Shown here piece by piece: positions 20,527-29,771 of a stretch of 64,000 nt of DNA (its first letter is position 1; every line of letters begins with the position of its first letter). Source of the DNA: Chitinophagaceae bacterium (GTDB taxonomy: Bacteria > Bacteroidota > Bacteroidia > Chitinophagales > Chitinophagaceae); assembly GCA_016719815.1 (NCBI GenBank), contig JADJYK010000007.1, positions 1-64,000 of the forward strand, given 5' to 3'. The notes beneath the pieces were generated by a model that did not search any database, was not told the origin of the DNA, and saw nothing but the letters and a program-made list of their open reading frames with translations. Position numbers and translations under genes: made by a program.

Positions 20527-21447
20527 TTAGCTTTCACTTATCTTCTCAGCCACTCTCAGCTTTGCACTTCTGCTTCTTGGGTTTCTTCTCATCTCTTCAT
20601 CTAATGGGATTATTGGTTTTTTGGTAACTATTATTAAATCACTTTTCTTTTTAGTAACAGCAAAAGGATTGTCATCGGGCTCATCGAATGAACCTTTACG
20701 GAAAAAATTTTTAACCAATCTGTCTTCCAGCGAATGAAACGTAATGATGGCCGCACGGCCTCCGGGTTTTAACAAGGATGGAATTTGCTGCAGCATTTCT
20801 TTCAACGCACCTAATTCATCGTTTACTTCAATTCTCAATGCCTGAAAAACCTGGGCGAAATACTTATTGGGATTTCCTTTTACAATTTCACGGAGTGCAT
20901 TTTTAAACCCTTCTGTTGTTTTCAGCGAAGCAATTTTCCTTACTTCAACAATTTTTCTGGCAAGAGTTTTTGCATTCGTTACCTCACCATACTGCTCAAA
21001 CATTTTATGCAGTTGCTGTTCTGAAAAAGTGTTCAGTACATCAAAAGCTGTTTGTGCCTGGCGCCTGTCCATTCGCATATCCATTTCTGCATCAAACCGT
21101 ATGGAAAACCCCCTGTCGGCTTGATCAAATTGATGACTGCTCACCCCAAGGTCTGCCATGATGCCATCCACAGCTATTATTCCTTCCAGTCTCAAAAAAC
21201 GCTGCAGATGACGAAAATTTTGTGAAACAAAAATTAATCTTTTGTCATCAGGCAGGTTATTTTTTGCCGCTGTGTCCTGGTCAAAAGCCAGCAAGCGTCC
21301 ATCTTTACCCAGATGTGAAAGAATGGCCTTAGAATGTCCACCACCTCCAAAAGTGCAATCAACATAGGTACCGACTGGTTTAATTGCCAGTGCCGCTATT
21401 GTTTCTGCAAGCAATACTGGTATGTGGTATTCCGTTTCCACAATCAC
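20527..21447 (-). CDS. rsmH: 16S rRNA (cytosine(1402)-N(4))-methyltransferase RsmH
   Basis: SAM-dependent methyltransferase (MraW) that modifies C1402 in the decoding centre of 16S rRNA. 306 residues, intact. HIPVLLAETIAAL begins the protein. DCTFGGGGHSKAIL is the SAM motif I, GIMADLGVSSHQFD the family motif, and GGRAAIITFHSLEDRLVKNFF the catalytic-domain signature. The C-terminus RSAKLRVAEK is the conserved end. It lies 2 bp after mraZ, so the two are co-transcribed and probably coupled. Confidence 0.95.
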   Translation of the reverse strand: MIVETEYHIPVLLAETIAALAIKPVGTYVDCTFGGGGHSKAILSHLGKDGRLLAFDQDTAAKNNLPDDKRLIFVSQNFRHLQRFLRLEGIIAVDGIMADLGVSSHQFDQADRGFSIRFDAEMDMRMDRRQAQTAFDVLNTFSEQQLHKMFEQYGEVTNAKTLARKIVEVRKIASLKTTEGFKNALREIVKGNPNKYFAQVFQALRIEVNDELGALKEMLQQIPSLLKPGGRAAIITFHSLEDRLVKNFFRKGSFDEPDDNPFAVTKKKSDLIIVTKKPIIPLDEEMRRNPRSRSAKLRVAEKISES

Positions 21448-21449
21448 AT

Positions 21450-21914
21450 TTATTCTTTAGGCCCACCACCAAGCACCTGGCTTCCCAGATCACTTAATGC
21501 ATCCGAAGAAATTGAATCAAAGAGCTGTTTGTACTTATTACTATCCCAGATTTCTATTTTATCGCCTGTTGCCATCAGCACAATGTCCTTTGTCAGATCC
21601 GCATAAGCCTTCAGGCTGGGTGGCAACAGAATACGTCCTGCAGTATCCGGTTCCACATAAGTGGCACCATTTAAGAATGCTCTCCTGAATTCTCTTTGCT
21701 TTGGGTCAAACTCATTCAGACCGGCAATTTTTGCAAAAAGAGGCTCCCACGTCTTCATCGGGTAAAGAGCCAGGCATTTTTCAAATCCCCGGTTGATAAC
21801 AAACTTTTCGGCTTCGCCTTCGGGCAATGGCTTCTTGAAGCCTGCAGGAAGAAGAAATCTTCCTTTGGCATCCAGCGTAGCTTCATATTCACCCAGAAAG
21901 CCTGTCATTATCAA
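21450..21914 (-). CDS. mraZ: Transcriptional regulator MraZ
   Basis: 154 residues with two SpoVT/AbrB-like swapped-hairpin halves: LDAKGRFLLPAGFKK in the first and DTAGRILLPPSLKAY in the second. MraZ forms ring-shaped oligomers that bind repeated TGGGN sites before its own gene and control the dcw operon. It is the first gene of the cluster here and is preceded by a set of TGG repeats at about 10-bp spacing. The start MIMTGFLGEYEATLDAKG could also be the second Met two residues later. Confidence 0.95.
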   Translation of the reverse strand: MIMTGFLGEYEATLDAKGRFLLPAGFKKPLPEGEAEKFVINRGFEKCLALYPMKTWEPLFAKIAGLNEFDPKQREFRRAFLNGATYVEPDTAGRILLPPSLKAYADLTKDIVLMATGDKIEIWDSNKYKQLFDSISSDALSDLGSQVLGGGPKE

Positions 21915-21949
21915 TAATTTGAGAGTATTAAAATTAAATTAACACAAAA

Positions 21950-22000
21950 TAACACTTTTTCCCACTTTATAACCAAATTTTTCCAATTTTCTTTTTTCCA
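21950..22000 (-). promoter_or_regulatory. Candidate MraZ operator and dcw promoter
   Basis: On the minus strand TGG triplets occur at 22000, 21985, 21975 and 21964 and a degenerate TGTTA at 21954, spaced 15, 10, 11 and 10 bp. The best pair reads TGGGA-AAAAG-TGTTA, close to the known MraZ pattern TGGGN-N5-TGGGN. A TTTG (21976-21973) lies about 20 bp before TTATTTTG, a near match to the Bacteroidota -33/-7 promoter, so the operator and promoter would overlap. Confidence 0.55.
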
Positions 22001-22174
22001 CAGGCATTTTTTTCCTGAAACTTACTCCCAGAGAGTGTTTAGAAGGATGTTAGCAAATGGGGTCATTTTTTTAAGTGGATTGAATGTGAATAGCGGTGGA
22101 AAAGCTGTGGATTAGGCAAAATTTTGAGTTTTCTGCATCTTTGTAGTTCACTAAGTACAACAGTTAGTTGTGTT

Positions 22175-23428
22175 ATGACAGACCCAAGGCTTATCTCCAT
22201 CAACGATTACACTTATTCCCTACCGGAGGAAAGAATTGCCAGCTTTCCATTAACAGAAAGAGATGCATCTAAATTGCTTATTTGCAAAGAGGGTAATATC
22301 GCCGAAGACACTTACAGAAATATTGCATCACATGTTCCTGATAACTCACTGCTGGTTTTTAACAATACCAAAGTGATGGAAGCAAGATTGTTATTTACTA
22401 AAGAAACCGGTGGTGTAATTGAAATTTTTTGTCTTGAACCACATGAGCAATATCCTGATGTAACAACTGCAATGCTTCAAAAAGAAAAAGTGTGGTGGCA
22501 TTGCCTGGTAGGTGGCGCATCAAAATGGAAGCAAGGACAGTTGCTGAATAAAAAAGTAATCATTAATGGAATAACTGAAACACTTCAGGCAAAGTATATC
22601 GAAAAGAGAAGCGGCTCGTTTATTATTGAGCTGTTGTGGTCTCAACCGGAATTAAGTTTTGCGGAAATTCTTCATTACGCCGGAGCTATCCCTTTACCTC
22701 CATACATAAAAAGAGCCGCCGTAGAATCTGATGCTGAACGTTACCAAACCGTTTATGCTCACTACGATGGTTCTGTAGCTGCACCAACCGCAGGATTACA
22801 TTTTACCGAAAAGACATTTTCTGATTTTAGGAGCAGAAATATTTTAACTGATTTTATTACGCTGCATGTGGGCGCCGGCACTTTCAAACCTGTAAAAAGT
22901 GAAACTATAAAGGAACATGAAATGCATGCTGAGTGGATTGATGTTTCCAAGCCGACAATAGAAAATATTCTTTCCTGCCTCAACAAAAAAATAATTGCTG
23001 TAGGAACCACTTCGCTAAGAACACTGGAGAGCTTATACTGGCTCGGAACAAAGAAGTCGGTAGCTGGCAGTCAAGAGCATGAAGAAAGTAATGAAAGAAT
23101 ACCTCAGCTTTTTCAATGGGAGGCATATGAACTGGCAAAAAAGGAAATACCTGTAACGGAGGCCTTACAATCGTTATTGCTGTGGATGATTAAGCATCAA
23201 TTGGACCGAATCGTTACCAAAACTCAAATACTGATTGCGCCAGGGTATGAATTTAAGATTGCCAATGGACTCATTACAAATTTTCACCAGCCGCAATCTA
23301 CCCTATTACTTCTTGTAGCCGCACTTATTGGCGATAAATGGAAAGAAGTGTATCAATATGCAATAGAAAATGATTTCCGTTTTTTGAGCTATGGAGATGG
23401 AAGCCTGCTATGGAAAGCAAATGATTAA
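22175..23428 (+). CDS. queA: S-adenosylmethionine:tRNA ribosyltransferase-isomerase QueA
   Basis: Transfers and rearranges ribose from SAM onto preQ1 in tRNA to give epoxyqueuosine. The start is at MTDPRLISINDYTYSLPEE (22175), because the 17 residues before it are not family-like. Landmarks are LPEERIASFPL, LLVFNNTKVMEARLLF, GAIPLPPYIKR, YQTVYAHYDGSVAAPTAGLHF, THVGAGTF-like LHVGAGTFKPV, and the C-terminal LITNFHQPQSTLLLLVAAL. About 417 residues, somewhat longer than usual through an insertion around SVAGSQEHEESNERIP. It is divergent from mraZ, with about 260 bp between the two starts. Confidence 0.93.
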   Translation: MTDPRLISINDYTYSLPEERIASFPLTERDASKLLICKEGNIAEDTYRNIASHVPDNSLLVFNNTKVMEARLLFTKETGGVIEIFCLEPHEQYPDVTTAMLQKEKVWWHCLVGGASKWKQGQLLNKKVIINGITETLQAKYIEKRSGSFIIELLWSQPELSFAEILHYAGAIPLPPYIKRAAVESDAERYQTVYAHYDGSVAAPTAGLHFTEKTFSDFRSRNILTDFITLHVGAGTFKPVKSETIKEHEMHAEWIDVSKPTIENILSCLNKKIIAVGTTSLRTLESLYWLGTKKSVAGSQEHEESNERIPQLFQWEAYELAKKEIPVTEALQSLLLWMIKHQLDRIVTKTQILIAPGYEFKIANGLITNFHQPQSTLLLLVAALIGDKWKEVYQYAIENDFRFLSYGDGSLLWKAND

Positions 23429-23442
23429 TCCGAATAATAATC

Positions 23443-24813
23443 TCATAATTTCTTCAGGGGAAATGCAACAAAAAACGAACTCCCTTTTCCCAAAGCACTT
23501 TCTGCCTTTATCGTACCACCATGTGCACTTACCATCGTTTTTACATAACTAAGGCCAAGGCCAAACCCCTTTACATTATGTACATTGCCGGTATGGGCAC
23601 GGTAAAATTTTTCAAATATTCTCTTTAATGTTTCCCTGCTCATTCCTATGCCATTATCTTCAATATGTAGTATAAAGTTTCGTTCATCAGAATGTGTGGT
23701 AAGCTTTATCTCAGGTGATACATTATCTTTTGAATACTTAACTGCATTTTCCATAAGGTTATTTACAAGATTAGAAAAATGTACCTCATCAGCATTAATC
23801 AAATCATTGGCCGCATTCAGCATCAAACTGGCTTTGCCATTCTTATCATGTAACTGCAATGCAAAATTCTCAACAACTTCGCTAATGATATGATGAACAT
23901 TTACCGGCTTCAGGCTTAGCTCCACTTCCTGTTTTTCAAGTAATGATGCCCGCAGTATTGTTTCGACCTGGCGGTTCATCCGCTGGTTTTCTTCCTTAAT
24001 AATACCACTGAAATAACCCATTTTTTCTTTATCGTTAATCACTTTCTCATTCCGCATAGCATCCACTGCCAATGATATTGTGGCAATAGGTGTCTTAAAT
24101 TCATGCGTCATGTTATTAATAAAGTCGTTTTTTATTTCACCCAATTTCTTTTGCCTTAGCATTGTTCGTACTGTAAGATAAAATGCGGCCAGTATTATGA
24201 GGGTAAAAAGAAATGATACCACTATTCTCCAGCGTAATGATTTTATTGCGTATGCCTTAACATCGGGCACAACAACAAAAAGAGCTTCAATATTTGTAAG
24301 ATTTTCCCCTGCTGTACCCGTTAGTGCGACAAGTTGCTCATTATAAGAGTAATTATTAACAGTATCGGCGAGGGCCTCAATAATATCAGGAGTCATTTTC
24401 TCGAAAAAGTAACTACCATCGGGCGGAAATGTGGCGATTCCAAATTCAAAGGGGATATTCTTCAGTTTGTGCTTCAAAAAAGCCGCCTGAATTTTACCTT
24501 TAATTTCATTTGCATCAAAACTCTGGCCAATAGTCGTTGGCTTAAAAATATCAAATCCAAACGGGTCAGATAACAATCCTTTCTTTTTTTGTGTACCGGA
24601 AGCATAACTGCCCTTATGCTGGGCCAGCTCTCCTGCCACCATCTTCGTACTTTCATCCACATTATGCTTAATCTGTTCTACCCGGAGTGAAATCATATTA
24701 TTAATCCAAGACACCTGGATTAAAATAATTCCTATCAGTGACAGGCTGATCAGGATAGTGATTATAGTAAAAATTCTTTTCACAACAGTAAATAAGCCGC
24801 CTAAGATAATCAT
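23443..24813 (-). CDS. Two-component sensor histidine kinase
   Basis: 456 residues. Two membrane segments (about residues 8-32 and 195-215) bracket a ~160-residue periplasmic sensor domain with no recognisable fold name. There is no HAMP domain. The kinase core follows: H box INNMTHEFKTPIATIS, N box NNLMENAVKYS, G1 IEDNGIGMS, G2 VKGFGLGLSYVKTMV. It autophosphorylates on the H-box His and would pass phosphate to a response regulator, but none is adjacent; the nearest in this window is 36 kb away. A TATTTTTG box 15 bp before the ATG supports this start, with a very short leader. Confidence 0.9.
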   Translation of the reverse strand: MIILGGLFTVVKRIFTIITILISLSLIGIILIQVSWINNMISLRVEQIKHNVDESTKMVAGELAQHKGSYASGTQKKKGLLSDPFGFDIFKPTTIGQSFDANEIKGKIQAAFLKHKLKNIPFEFGIATFPPDGSYFFEKMTPDIIEALADTVNNYSYNEQLVALTGTAGENLTNIEALFVVVPDVKAYAIKSLRWRIVVSFLFTLIILAAFYLTVRTMLRQKKLGEIKNDFINNMTHEFKTPIATISLAVDAMRNEKVINDKEKMGYFSGIIKEENQRMNRQVETILRASLLEKQEVELSLKPVNVHHIISEVVENFALQLHDKNGKASLMLNAANDLINADEVHFSNLVNNLMENAVKYSKDNVSPEIKLTTHSDERNFILHIEDNGIGMSRETLKRIFEKFYRAHTGNVHNVKGFGLGLSYVKTMVSAHGGTIKAESALGKGSSFFVAFPLKKL

Positions 24814-24827
24814 ATGCTGGCAGCATG

Positions 24828-24835
24828 CAAAAATA
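24828..24835 (-). promoter_or_regulatory. Candidate -7 box of the histidine kinase gene
   Basis: TATTTTTG on the minus strand matches TAnnTTTG and ends 14 bp before the kinase ATG. No convincing TTTG lies at the -33 position. Confidence 0.4.
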
Positions 24836-24936
24836 CAGCCTAAGGATGCCTAAGTTATTGTCCGGCATCCCGGAATTGAAGTTTTAACGGGTTTTTACAA
24901 TTATTGCCTGTGTTTTGTTTTTTGCTAAATTAGATT

Positions 24937-25488
24937 ATGATTGAACCCGGTTCAGGCATATTACTCATTGCAGACCCATTTCTGAAAGATCCCAATTTTT
25001 TACGTACTGTAGTATTCCTTTGTGAGCACAAAGATGAAGGGAGTTTTGGATTTGTTCTAAACCGGGTTTTTGAAAATACACTGGATGAACTGGTCCCAGA
25101 ATTGGAAGGCTATAAAATTCCTGTCTACTATGGTGGCCCTGTACAATTAAATTCTGTTCATTTCCTGCACCAGTATCCGGAACTTATTCCTGGCGGCCAG
25201 GAAGTGTTGAAAGGAGTTTATTGGGGCGGTGATTTTGATTTACTGGTTAAATTGATAAAAGAAGGGAGCATTGATAAAAATAAAATCCGTTTTTACATTG
25301 GATATTCGGGTTGGGGCGAAGGGCAACTGAATGATGAAATGAAAGAAAAAACATGGTTAACTGTAAAGGCAACCCGAAGGTTGATTTTTCACCCACGGCA
25401 TCAGGAAATATGGAAAGATGCACTTCGCCATCTTGGTGGAGAATATGAGCAAGTAATCAACTACCCGATTGACCCGCAACTGAATTAA
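24937..25488 (+). CDS. YqgE/AlgH family protein
   Basis: 183 residues of the UPF0301/DUF179 (YqgE/AlgH) family. Hallmarks are GILLIADPFLKDPNF at the N-terminus, GFVLNRVFENTL, YYGGPVQLNSVHFLH, and YIGYSGWGEGQLNDEM in the second half. It is a small cytoplasmic alpha/beta protein of uncertain role; in Pseudomonas AlgH was linked to alginate regulation, but no general function is established. The start at MIEPGSGILL fits the family. It precedes the DUF4197 lipoprotein by 24 bp and may share its transcript. Confidence 0.92.
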   Translation: MIEPGSGILLIADPFLKDPNFLRTVVFLCEHKDEGSFGFVLNRVFENTLDELVPELEGYKIPVYYGGPVQLNSVHFLHQYPELIPGGQEVLKGVYWGGDFDLLVKLIKEGSIDKNKIRFYIGYSGWGEGQLNDEMKEKTWLTVKATRRLIFHPRHQEIWKDALRHLGGEYEQVINYPIDPQLN

Positions 25489-25512
25489 AATAACACTAAC
25501 AAAAGATACAAA

Positions 25513-26235
25513 ATGAGAAAACTTCTGTCTTTATCACTTATTGCTCTATGGATTAGTTTTTCGGGATGCAGTTTTTTGAAAAAAACCGGACTGATTCCGT
25601 CTGAACTTGAAATGGTAATGGGGTTGAAAGATGCACTTTCGCAAGGCTTGTTCAAAAGCCTTGATGCCTTTTCAAACCCGGATGGAAACCCGCTGGTACG
25701 GTTTGCATTTCCCGGCGAAGCCGAAAAGATTGAAAAAACACTGCGTGACCTCGGGTTTGACAAAGCAGTAAACCAGGTTACCGGAAAGTTTACAAAAGCC
25801 ATGTCCTCAGCAGTAACCGTTGCGAAGCCCTTATTTATTGATGCAATAAAAAAATTGACAATTAAAGATGCAGCCAAAATTCTTGTAACTGATAACACTC
25901 ATGCCGCCACCGACTACTTTAAACAAAGTATGAAACCCGGTTTAATGACTGCATTCAGACCTATAGTTGACAGCAGCATAAAAGTAGAAGCGGCAGATAA
26001 AGAATGGAATGCGATAACCGGTATTTACAACAGTATCCCATTTTTGAACAGTAAGCCACTTGAAAATAACCTTACCGATTTTATTGCTGCCCGTTCCATT
26101 GACCTGATGTTTCTCATGGTTGCTAATGAGGAAGAACAAATAAGGAGCAAATATGAACTGAGAAAAACTGATATGATGAGGAAGGTGTTTACCTGGGCGG
26201 AGGGAGAAGTGAAGAAAAGATTACCTGCAAATTAA
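25513..26235 (+). CDS. DUF4197 domain lipoprotein
   Basis: 240 residues. It has a lipoprotein signal peptide with a SFSGC lipobox (Cys at about residue 19), then an all-alpha DUF4197 domain. Visible blocks are GLKDALSQGL and VRFAFPGEAEKIEKTLRDLG, with the FTWAEGEVKKRL end. Predicted to be anchored in the outer membrane facing the periplasm. Function is unknown throughout the family. It sits behind yqgE and converges on atpC, with a hairpin in between. Confidence 0.85.
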   Translation: MRKLLSLSLIALWISFSGCSFLKKTGLIPSELEMVMGLKDALSQGLFKSLDAFSNPDGNPLVRFAFPGEAEKIEKTLRDLGFDKAVNQVTGKFTKAMSSAVTVAKPLFIDAIKKLTIKDAAKILVTDNTHAATDYFKQSMKPGLMTAFRPIVDSSIKVEAADKEWNAITGIYNSIPFLNSKPLENNLTDFIAARSIDLMFLMVANEEEQIRSKYELRKTDMMRKVFTWAEGEVKKRLPAN

Positions 26236-26237
26236 AA

Positions 26238-26258
26238 CCCTCCCGGTAAACGAGAGGG
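26238..26258. terminator. Hairpin between DUF4197 gene and atpC, possibly two-way terminator
   Basis: CCCTC-C-CG / CG-A-GAGGG stem with a GTAAA loop just after the DUF4197 stop and 42 bp from the convergent atpC stop. Short T runs exist on both sides. Confidence 0.5.
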
Positions 26259-26299
26259 CCAATTTGTTTTCATATTCCCGAATGTGGTTTTCTCAAATA

Positions 26300-26557
26300 T
26301 TATTCCACAGGCTCTGCACCTTCTGCGAGCACCGTTACTTTATTATTTAACACCTCTACAAAGCCTCCCTGAATATCAAAATTAGCAATGTGATTTTGTA
26401 TATCCTTCAAAACTTTTATCCTGCCGGCTTTTAAAGCACTTACAAGCGGGGCATGTTTATCAAGTACCTCAAACGAACCACTCACTCCCGGCATCTGCAC
26501 TCCGAAAACCTCGCCGCTGTATAATTTCTTTTCTGGTGTTAATATTTCTAAATTCAT
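26300..26557 (-). CDS. atpC: F1Fo ATP synthase epsilon subunit
   Basis: 85 residues, a short epsilon subunit consisting only of the N-terminal beta-sandwich (MNLEILTPEKKLYSGEV, then the PGVSGSFEVLDKHAPLVSAL signature). It lacks the C-terminal helical hairpin that inhibits ATP hydrolysis in E. coli, as is usual in Bacteroidota. It contacts gamma and the c-ring at the membrane. It follows atpD by 86 bp; the remaining ATP synthase genes are not in this window. Confidence 0.93.
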   Translation of the reverse strand: MNLEILTPEKKLYSGEVFGVQMPGVSGSFEVLDKHAPLVSALKAGRIKVLKDIQNHIANFDIQGGFVEVLNNKVTVLAEGAEPVE

Positions 26558-26643
26558 AATAAAATTGTGATGATGTGCCTATATAAAAATGTGCAAGTTG
26601 ATTACGCCTGATTAGCAAATTTTCACATTAGCCATTTTGTGAA

Positions 26644-28143
26644 TTAGCCCTGTGCCGCAGCCATCAATTTTTTTCCTTTTTCAATTGCATCATCGATACT
26701 TCCCACCAGGTTGAAAGCTGATTCAGGATATTCATCTACTTCACCATCCATAATCATGTTAAAGCCACGGATAGTTTCTTCAATGGGTACCAGTACGCCC
26801 TTCAACCCGGTAAAGGCTTCGGCCACATGGAATGGCTGGGAGAGGAAACGCTGTACCTTTCTTGCACGGGCCACAACCATTTTATCTTCATCGCTCAACT
26901 CGTCCATACCAAGGATGGCAATAATATCCTGTAGCTCTTTATAACGTTGCAGCATTGATTTTACACGGTCGGCACAGTTATAATGCGCTTCTCCCACAAT
27001 AAGCGGAGAAAGAATTCTTGAAGTTGAATCCAGCGGGTCAACCGCAGGATAGATACCAAGATCGGCAATCTTACGGCTTAATACCGTTGTGGCATCAAGG
27101 TGGGCGAATGTTGTGGCAGGTGCAGGATCAGTAAGGTCATCCGCAGGTACATAAACGGCCTGTACAGATGTGATGGAACCATTCTTGGTAGAAGTGATAC
27201 GCTCCTGCATGATACCCATTTCAGTAGCCAAAGTAGGCTGGTAACCCACCGCTGAAGGCATACGACCGAGCAAGGCTGATACTTCAGAACCCGCTTGGGT
27301 GAAACGGAAAATATTATCAACGAAAAACAGGATATCACGGCCTTTACCCTGTCCGTCGCCATCACGATAATATTCTGCAATTGTCAGACCTGACAACGCC
27401 ACCCTTGCCCTTGCTCCGGGAGGTTCATTCATTTGTCCGAAAACGAAAGTTGCCTTTGATTCAGCCAGTTCATCCATATTAACTTTGCTTAGATCCCATC
27501 CGCCTTCTTCCATGCTGTGCTTGAAGGCATCTCCGTATTTCATAATGCCGGCTTCGATCATTTCACGCATCAGGTCATTTCCTTCACGGGTTCTTTCTCC
27601 CACACCTGCAAACACTGATAAACCCGAATAAGCTTTGGCGATGTTATTAATCAATTCCTGAATTAATACTGTTTTACCAACACCTGCGCCACCAAACAGA
27701 CCAATTTTACCCCCTTTTGCATAGGGTTCAATCAAGTCAATAACTTTAATGCCGGTAAACAATACTTCGGTCGATGTACTCAGGTTTTCAAAAGCTGGTG
27801 GCATACCGTGAATTGGACGACCACCCACCTTGCTTACAGGTGGCAAACCATCAATCGGGTCGCCGGTTACATTAAACAAACGGCCTTTGATAGCTTCCCC
27901 TGTTGGCATAGCAATCGCCTGGCCTGTATCAACCACCTGCATACCACGAACAATACCTTCGGTACCATCCATGGCAATAGTACGAACACTGTCTTCACCC
28001 AGGTGCTGCTGCACTTCCAGTACGAGAGTATCGCCATTTTCTCTTTTCAACTCCAATGCATTATAAATTTCTGGAAGCCTTCCATCAAACTGAACGTCGA
28101 TAACGGCGCCAATAACCTGTTTTACTTTACCTACAATTGCCAT
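26644..28143 (-). CDS. atpD: F1Fo ATP synthase beta subunit
   Basis: Catalytic subunit, 499 residues, intact. GGAGVGKTVLIQELI is the P-loop, GERTREGNDL contains the catalytic Glu region, ILFFVDNIFRFTQAGSEV is Walker B, and the ALLGRMPSAVGYQPTLATEM motif is complete. It forms an atpDC unit split from the other subunit genes, a known arrangement in Bacteroidota. A strong promoter match lies 134-165 bp upstream, giving a leader of roughly 125 nt with A-rich sequence before the ATG. Confidence 0.96.
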   Translation of the reverse strand: MAIVGKVKQVIGAVIDVQFDGRLPEIYNALELKRENGDTLVLEVQQHLGEDSVRTIAMDGTEGIVRGMQVVDTGQAIAMPTGEAIKGRLFNVTGDPIDGLPPVSKVGGRPIHGMPPAFENLSTSTEVLFTGIKVIDLIEPYAKGGKIGLFGGAGVGKTVLIQELINNIAKAYSGLSVFAGVGERTREGNDLMREMIEAGIMKYGDAFKHSMEEGGWDLSKVNMDELAESKATFVFGQMNEPPGARARVALSGLTIAEYYRDGDGQGKGRDILFFVDNIFRFTQAGSEVSALLGRMPSAVGYQPTLATEMGIMQERITSTKNGSITSVQAVYVPADDLTDPAPATTFAHLDATTVLSRKIADLGIYPAVDPLDSTSRILSPLIVGEAHYNCADRVKSMLQRYKELQDIIAILGMDELSDEDKMVVARARKVQRFLSQPFHVAEAFTGLKGVLVPIEETIRGFNMIMDGEVDEYPESAFNLVGSIDDAIEKGKKLMAAAQG

Positions 28144-28276
28144 AAAAACTTGTTTCTGGTTTTTAGTTTCTGGTTACCTGTTGCTGGTCTTTGGTTTAGG
28201 TATCTAAAGAAATTCTAAGTTTTCATACCCTTTTATCCGTAACAATCAACCCGTAACCATGTTCTTTTTCAGGCCG

Positions 28277-28308
28277 CAAAGGTAAGGGCGAAGGGCTAAT
28301 TTGCCAAT
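28277..28308 (-). promoter_or_regulatory. Promoter of atpDC
   Basis: Minus strand ATTG (28308-28305), 20-bp spacer, TACCTTTG (28284-28277), then GCGGCC. This is one mismatch from the Bacteroidota sigma consensus TTTG-N19/21-TAnnTTTG. Confidence 0.65.
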
Positions 28309-28408
28309 TAGTTATGTAGAAAAAAGGCGAATTATCCCGGCTGTGGAAAATGGGTTAAAAACCTGCCCTTGCCATTAAACTGCTATTTTTGCCAATCTCC
28401 TGAAAAAT

Positions 28409-29607
28409 ATGAGGTTAACTGAAGTCGTAACACCACAACATGCAAAGGATTTTATTGAAGTAAATATTATACTCAATAAGAATAATCCGGCGTGGATACG
28501 TCCGCTTGATAAGGATATAAACGAAGTTTTTAGCCCCAAAAAAAACAAAGCATTCCGTTTTGGTGAAGCCACCCGCTGGCTGTTGCAGGACAACAATGGC
28601 AGACTAATTGGCCGTATAGCAGCTTTTGTAAACAAGAAATATAAAACCAAAGGCGATGAAGTACCTGTAGGGGGCATAGGTTTTTTTGACTGTACCGATA
28701 ACCAGGAAGCAGCCGACATTCTTTTGATGTTGCAAAACACTGGCTGATTCAGCGTGGAATGGAGGCCATGGATGGTCCTATTAATTTCGGCGAACGGGAT
28801 AAATGGTGGGGACTGGTAGTTCAAGGCAACGAAATATCTCCAATGTATGGGATGAATTTTAACCCACAGTATTACCAGCAGCTATTTGAAAACTATGGCT
28901 TTAAGATTTTCTTTAATCAAATTTGTTTTTCATTAAAAGTAAAAGAAAGGCTTCAGCAAAAATTTTATGACCGCCATGCCGAATGTGCTGCCGATCCCGG
29001 ATTCAGTTCTGCACATATCCGGAAAAATAATTTGGTAAAATTTGCGAGAGATTTCTCACTTGTTTACAATAAAGCATGGGCTGGTCATGGCGGCATGAAA
29101 GAACTGGAAGAAAAAATGGTTCTGAAAATGTTTAACCTTATGAAACCGGTTATGGATGAGCGGATAAACTGGTTTGTTTATTATAACGATGATCCGGTTG
29201 GTATTTTCATTAACCTTCCCGACCTGAATCAGTGGTTCAAATACCTGAATGGTAAATTTGGTATTTGGCAAAAACTCAAATTTCTTTGGCTAAAAGCCAC
29301 AAAAAAGAACAATAAATTTACCGGTTTGGTATTCGGCGTTGTTCCTGAGTGGCAAGGGAAGGGTGTTGACTGCTACATGATTGTGGAAGCTTGTAAACTA
29401 ATACAGGGTGTTTATATAGAAAACGGAGAATACAAACTGCGGACAACTATTTATGATGACTATGAAATGCAATGGATTGGTGAGTTTAATCCTAAAATGA
29501 TAAATGTGGCAGAGGCGCTGGGCACCTACCGCAGCCGTGTGCTAACTACCTACCGCTACAACTTTGACAGAATGAAAGAATTCAAACCACACCCGGTTCT
29601 TTCTTAA
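28409..29607 (+). CDS. GNAT-like acyltransferase family protein, function unknown (frameshift)
   Basis: About 399 residues restored. The N-terminal half (RLTEVVTPQHAKDFIEVN..., then GRIAAFVNKKYKTK and VGGIGFFDCTDNQEAA) looks like an acetyltransferase core. The C-terminal half carries VFGVVPEWQGKGVDCYMI, which resembles the acetyl-CoA binding GxGxG/A region, and ends in LGTYRSRVLTTYRYNFDR. The frame breaks at the T4 run 28722-28725: one T is missing (DILF-DVAKHWLIQRGME). Bacteroidota homologues of this length are usually annotated as hypothetical or GNAT-like; the substrate is unknown. A TATTTTTG box at 28384-28391 precedes the ATG. Confidence 0.75.
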
Positions 29608-29771
29608 GAATGAGGCCAGAGGCCGTAAGCATGAATACAGAAGGTTACACCGCAACAATTGTGAAAAAAGAGAAAAACGGTCTGCCAAAACTTTCTTTAT
29701 TATTGCACTTGGAAGAATGATTGATCAGCAGCTAATCCGGCTTCAGACTTCATACTTTTGACTACGGAATA

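Noticed and set aside
21994..22114. DnaA boxes upstream of mraZ (TTTTCCACA at 21994, TGTGGATTA at 22106)
   Set aside because: Each has one mismatch, they are only two and lack an origin context; the TGG repeats explain the first one better.
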